Below, one piece after another: positions 7,428 to 9,853 of a stretch of 9,853 nucleotides of DNA; positions within the stretch are counted from its first letter, which is position 1, and each line of letters begins with the position of its first letter. The stretch spans positions 1 through 9,853 of the forward strand of contig DBOA01000146.1 of NCBI GenBank assembly GCA_002299195.1, in the 5' to 3' direction. This DNA is from Sphingomonadales bacterium UBA658. Its GTDB lineage: Bacteria; Pseudomonadota; Alphaproteobacteria; Sphingomonadales; Sphingomonadaceae. The notes under the pieces are model-generated. The model worked only from the letters and a program-made list of their open reading frames with translations. It searched no databases and had not been told where the DNA came from. A program made the translations under genes and the position numbers.

Positions 7428-8642
7428 CTATCCCTTCACCATATACAGCGACCGGTCAAGATAAGGGTTTCGCTTCGTCAGTGCCAAGATGAGACCGCAG
7501 GTCACCGACAGCGCCAGAATGGACGATCCACCGTAACTGATAAATGGCAAGGTCATGCCCTTTGACGGAAACACGCCAAGGTTCACGGCCATGTTGATCA
7601 TCGCCTGACCACAAAATTGCGCGCCAAGCCCGGTTACGGCGAGAACCACGAACTGGTCTTTTTCATCCAGCAGGCGAATGATGATGCGGACCAATATGGC
7701 GAAATACAAAATGGCGATAAGAATGCACGCCAGCAGACCGAATTCTTCGCCAATGACGGAGAAGATATAATCCGTATGCCCTTCAGGCAGCGAATATTTC
7801 TTGATACCAAGACCGGGGCCAAGACCAAAGAAGCCACCGTTGGTCAATGTTGCCATCGCCATTTTGTCATGGGTCAAACCTTCGGTTCCGAAAATCCATG
7901 CATCGATGCGCTGCGTTGCGACCGGGTAGAAATTATAGGCGAGCACGATAAACACCACGCCGCTGATGATTAACCCCCACAGCCGTGATGCCGGGACGCC
8001 CGAAACCATCATAAACGCAAACCATGTGCCCATGAACAAGATGGACTGGCCAAGGTCAGGCTGCAACAACAACAAGAAGCAGACGAAACCCGTCACGATG
8101 CTGCTTAAGACAAGTACCGGCAAGCTAGGGTCTTTCAGACGCCAGCTGATAATCCATGCCATTGCAACGGCGTAAAAGGGCTTCAGAAATTCGGAAGGCT
8201 GAAGCCCTGCAAAACCCGCACCAATCCAGCGTTGCGACCCGTTGACCTCGCGGCCAATGATCGGCACAAGCGCCAGCAGCACAAAGAATATGCAAAAGCC
8301 AAAAACCCCAAAGCGGCGTGCCTGTTCGCGTGGATACATCGATACGAGAAGCATCAACGGCACCCCGACAATCACCCACATCAATTGCCGGTAGAAGAAG
8401 TATAAGGATGACAATTGGGTTGTGGACGACGACAGGCGCTGTGCACCCGCAGGCGACCCCGCGGCAACCGCCAACAACCCTATCGCGATCAACACCATCA
8501 TCAAAGACAGCAGCACGCGGTCGAGTTCCCAAAACCACACGCCAAGCGGCGATCGGTCGCCGCGGCCAAGCCGGTTCGCAAAACCGATTTTGCCGGTCTT
8601 TGCGGCCAGTACCCACGGAACTTCTTTACGCTCGCCGTTCAT
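7428..8642 (-). CDS. ftsW: Septal peptidoglycan glycosyltransferase FtsW (SEDS family)
   Basis: FtsW is the polytopic SEDS protein that polymerises lipid II into septal glycan strands together with the class B transpeptidase FtsI. The 404-residue product starts with about 40 mostly polar, basic residues, followed by about ten hydrophobic segments. SEDS motifs are GSQRWI at 135-140, QPSEFLK at 148-154, QPDLG at 194-198, and PEGHTDYIFSVIGEEFG at 286-302. Asp291 of that last motif matches the essential catalytic Asp of RodA and FtsW. FPSKGMTLPFISYGGSS follows at 358-374. RodA shares the fold; FtsW is chosen because the gene sits between murD and murG in the dcw cluster. The ATG at 8642 overlaps the murD stop as ATGA, with TGAGG 4 bases before it. 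Both overlap and spacing suggest coupled translation. Confidence 0.97.
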   Translation of the reverse strand: MNGERKEVPWVLAAKTGKIGFANRLGRGDRSPLGVWFWELDRVLLSLMMVLIAIGLLAVAAGSPAGAQRLSSSTTQLSSLYFFYRQLMWVIVGVPLMLLVSMYPREQARRFGVFGFCIFFVLLALVPIIGREVNGSQRWIGAGFAGLQPSEFLKPFYAVAMAWIISWRLKDPSLPVLVLSSIVTGFVCFLLLLQPDLGQSILFMGTWFAFMMVSGVPASRLWGLIISGVVFIVLAYNFYPVATQRIDAWIFGTEGLTHDKMAMATLTNGGFFGLGPGLGIKKYSLPEGHTDYIFSVIGEEFGLLACILIAILYFAILVRIIIRLLDEKDQFVVLAVTGLGAQFCGQAMINMAVNLGVFPSKGMTLPFISYGGSSILALSVTCGLILALTKRNPYLDRSLYMVKG

Positions 8643-9853
8643 AGTGCCTCAACAATCGCTCGGAACGCGTCACCGCGCGCCTCAAAATCTTTGAACTGGT
8701 CGAACGACGCGCAAGCGGGCGACAGCATGATGACATCGCCTGGTTCCGCTTGGGCAGCGGCGGAACAGACCGCCGTGCCCATCATTTCGCTACGCTCGAC
8801 CGGCATATGCGGTGACAGCAGTTCGTGAAACAATGGTCCCGCCTCACCAATGGTATAGGCTTTCACGACATGCCCAAAATTGGGAATGCACTCATCCAGA
8901 TTATCTGATTTCGGCAGACCACCGACGATCCAGTGTACGCGTGGATAGGCCGCAAGCGCGGGTGCGGTCGATGCGGCGTTGGTGGCTTTGCTGTCGTTGA
9001 CGAACAAGACGCCATTGCGTTCGGCAACAACCTCCATCCGGTGCGCAAGCCCCTGAAATGTCGCCAATGCGGGGCGCCATTGCGCCTCAGTCAGCCCGAG
9101 TGATTCCACGATCGCGATGGCAACGGCAATATTCTGCAGATTATGGGGGCCTTGCAACGAAGGCCAATCCGCCTGCCCCGCAACCAACGCCGGGTCTGCC
9201 AAATGGACCAATTCGGCACCGCGCCGCGCCAGCACATCGCGATATACCTGCTCGGTATCGGCGTCGCCTTTGCCAAACACGGAATGCGTGCTTCCGGCCT
9301 GCATGTCGAACAGCTGAGCCTTTGACGCGACATAGCCTTCGTAACCATCATAGCGGTCCAAATGATCGGGCGACAGGTTAATCAGCGCGGCCGCATCGCA
9401 CGACAAAGAGTGGGTAATGTCGATTTGGTAGCTGGAAAGTTCCAACACATATACGCCGCCTGCTGGCAACGGTGCTTGCGACAAAATTGGCAAGCCAATG
9501 TTTCCGCCCATGCGAACGGGCAGCCCAGCGCTACTCAACAGATGGAGGACCAAGGCGGTCGTCGTCGATTTCCCATTGGTGCCGGTAATGCCGACAACAT
9601 GGTGCGGCGGCAGGCTTGGCCGCGCCATTGCGAATAATTCGATATCGCCGATTAACGGCAGCCCTTCGGCCTTCGCCTTGTCCGCTATGGGATGGCGGTT
9701 GATGGGCACGCCGGGCGATACAACAATGGCGTCATAGCCCGAAAGGTCCGCCAACAATGGATCAGCAACGGTCGCAATATCAGCGATTTTGGCGCGCGCG
9801 CCCTCGTCATTATCCCATGCAAGGATTTCGGCCCCGCCCGCAACAAGCGACCG
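8639..9853 (-). CDS. murD: UDP-N-acetylmuramoylalanine--D-glutamate ligase (5' end cut by window edge)
   Basis: MurD is the cytoplasmic Mur ligase that adds D-Glu to UDP-MurNAc-L-Ala with ATP. The frame is open from base 9853, and 404 codons before the TGA stop are visible. The true start lies outside the window, probably some 25-35 codons upstream; a TTG at 9757 is an ordinary internal Leu codon. Counting from the edge, the first residues are RSLVAGGAEILAWDNDEGAR, part of the N-terminal UDP-binding fold. The P-loop GTNGKSTTT is at about 91-99, ELSSYQ at 138-143, NLSPDHLDRY at 159-168, HRMEVV at 271-276 and NDSKATNAAST at 286-296. The C-terminal LSPACASFDQFKDFEARG, at 377-394, is highly characteristic of MurD. 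The gene overlaps ftsW by 4 bases. No defect is seen in the visible part. Confidence 0.98.
   Translation of the reverse strand, partial: RSLVAGGAEILAWDNDEGARAKIADIATVADPLLADLSGYDAIVVSPGVPINRHPIADKAKAEGLPLIGDIELFAMARPSLPPHHVVGITGTNGKSTTTALVLHLLSSAGLPVRMGGNIGLPILSQAPLPAGGVYVLELSSYQIDITHSLSCDAAALINLSPDHLDRYDGYEGYVASKAQLFDMQAGSTHSVFGKGDADTEQVYRDVLARRGAELVHLADPALVAGQADWPSLQGPHNLQNIAVAIAIVESLGLTEAQWRPALATFQGLAHRMEVVAERNGVLFVNDSKATNAASTAPALAAYPRVHWIVGGLPKSDNLDECIPNFGHVVKAYTIGEAGPLFHELLSPHMPVERSEMMGTAVCSAAAQAEPGDVIMLSPACASFDQFKDFEARGDAFRAIVEAL

Noticed and set aside
6637..7464. A 275-codon plus-strand open frame opposite murG
   Set aside because: It is in the same codon-for-codon antisense register with murG, and the same scarcity of TTA/CTA/TCA codons explains it. 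Its translation looks like random composition.
1..9853. An undescribed defence, mobile or biosynthetic system
   Set aside because: All but about 110 bases are occupied by nine well-known dcw genes in canonical order with intact motifs. No insertion, atypical composition island, repeat array or unknown gene was seen.

Overview
The window is an uninterrupted piece of the division and cell wall (dcw) cluster of an alphaproteobacterium. All nine genes lie on the minus strand. In transcription order, from high to low coordinates, they are murD (5' end cut by the window edge), ftsW, murG, murC, murB, ddl, ftsQ, ftsA and ftsZ (3' end cut by the other edge). Gene order, an FtsQ with an Ala/Lys-rich cytoplasmic tail, a type II (short) MurB and the sequence style of FtsA, FtsZ and MurD suggest Sphingomonadales. 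The moderate G+C, judged by eye as mid-50s percent, would fit a Sphingorhabdus- or Sphingopyxis-like lineage. The placement below order level is inference from memory of the families, not from a search.

Layout: 9853-8639 murD (partial); 8642-7428 ftsW; 7422-6244 murG; 6244-4838 murC; 4841-3945 murB; 3948-3025 ddl; 3025-2111 ftsQ; 2114-849 ftsA; 848-745 a short AT-rich non-coding gap; 744-1 ftsZ (partial). Junctions are extremely tight. Four are 4-base ATGA overlaps (murD/ftsW, murC/murB, murB/ddl, ftsQ/ftsA), two are 1-base TAATG overlaps (murG/murC, ddl/ftsQ), and ftsW/murG is separated by 5 bases. This implies one polycistronic transcript with translational coupling. The only real gap, 97 bases or more, is before ftsZ. 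It holds a strong Shine-Dalgarno sequence, a perfect 6-3-6 inverted repeat and short direct repeats, and is the best candidate in the window for an extra regulatory or promoter region.

Functionally, MurC and MurD add L-Ala and D-Glu to UDP-MurNAc, and MurB makes UDP-MurNAc from the enolpyruvyl intermediate. Ddl supplies D-Ala-D-Ala and MurG completes lipid II. FtsW polymerises lipid II at the septum, while FtsQ, FtsA and FtsZ build and anchor the divisome. Every gene checked has intact family motifs, and no frameshift, mobile element, RNA gene, CRISPR or foreign insertion was seen. This is an ordinary core-genome region. I found no evidence of an undescribed system; the findings below are modest.
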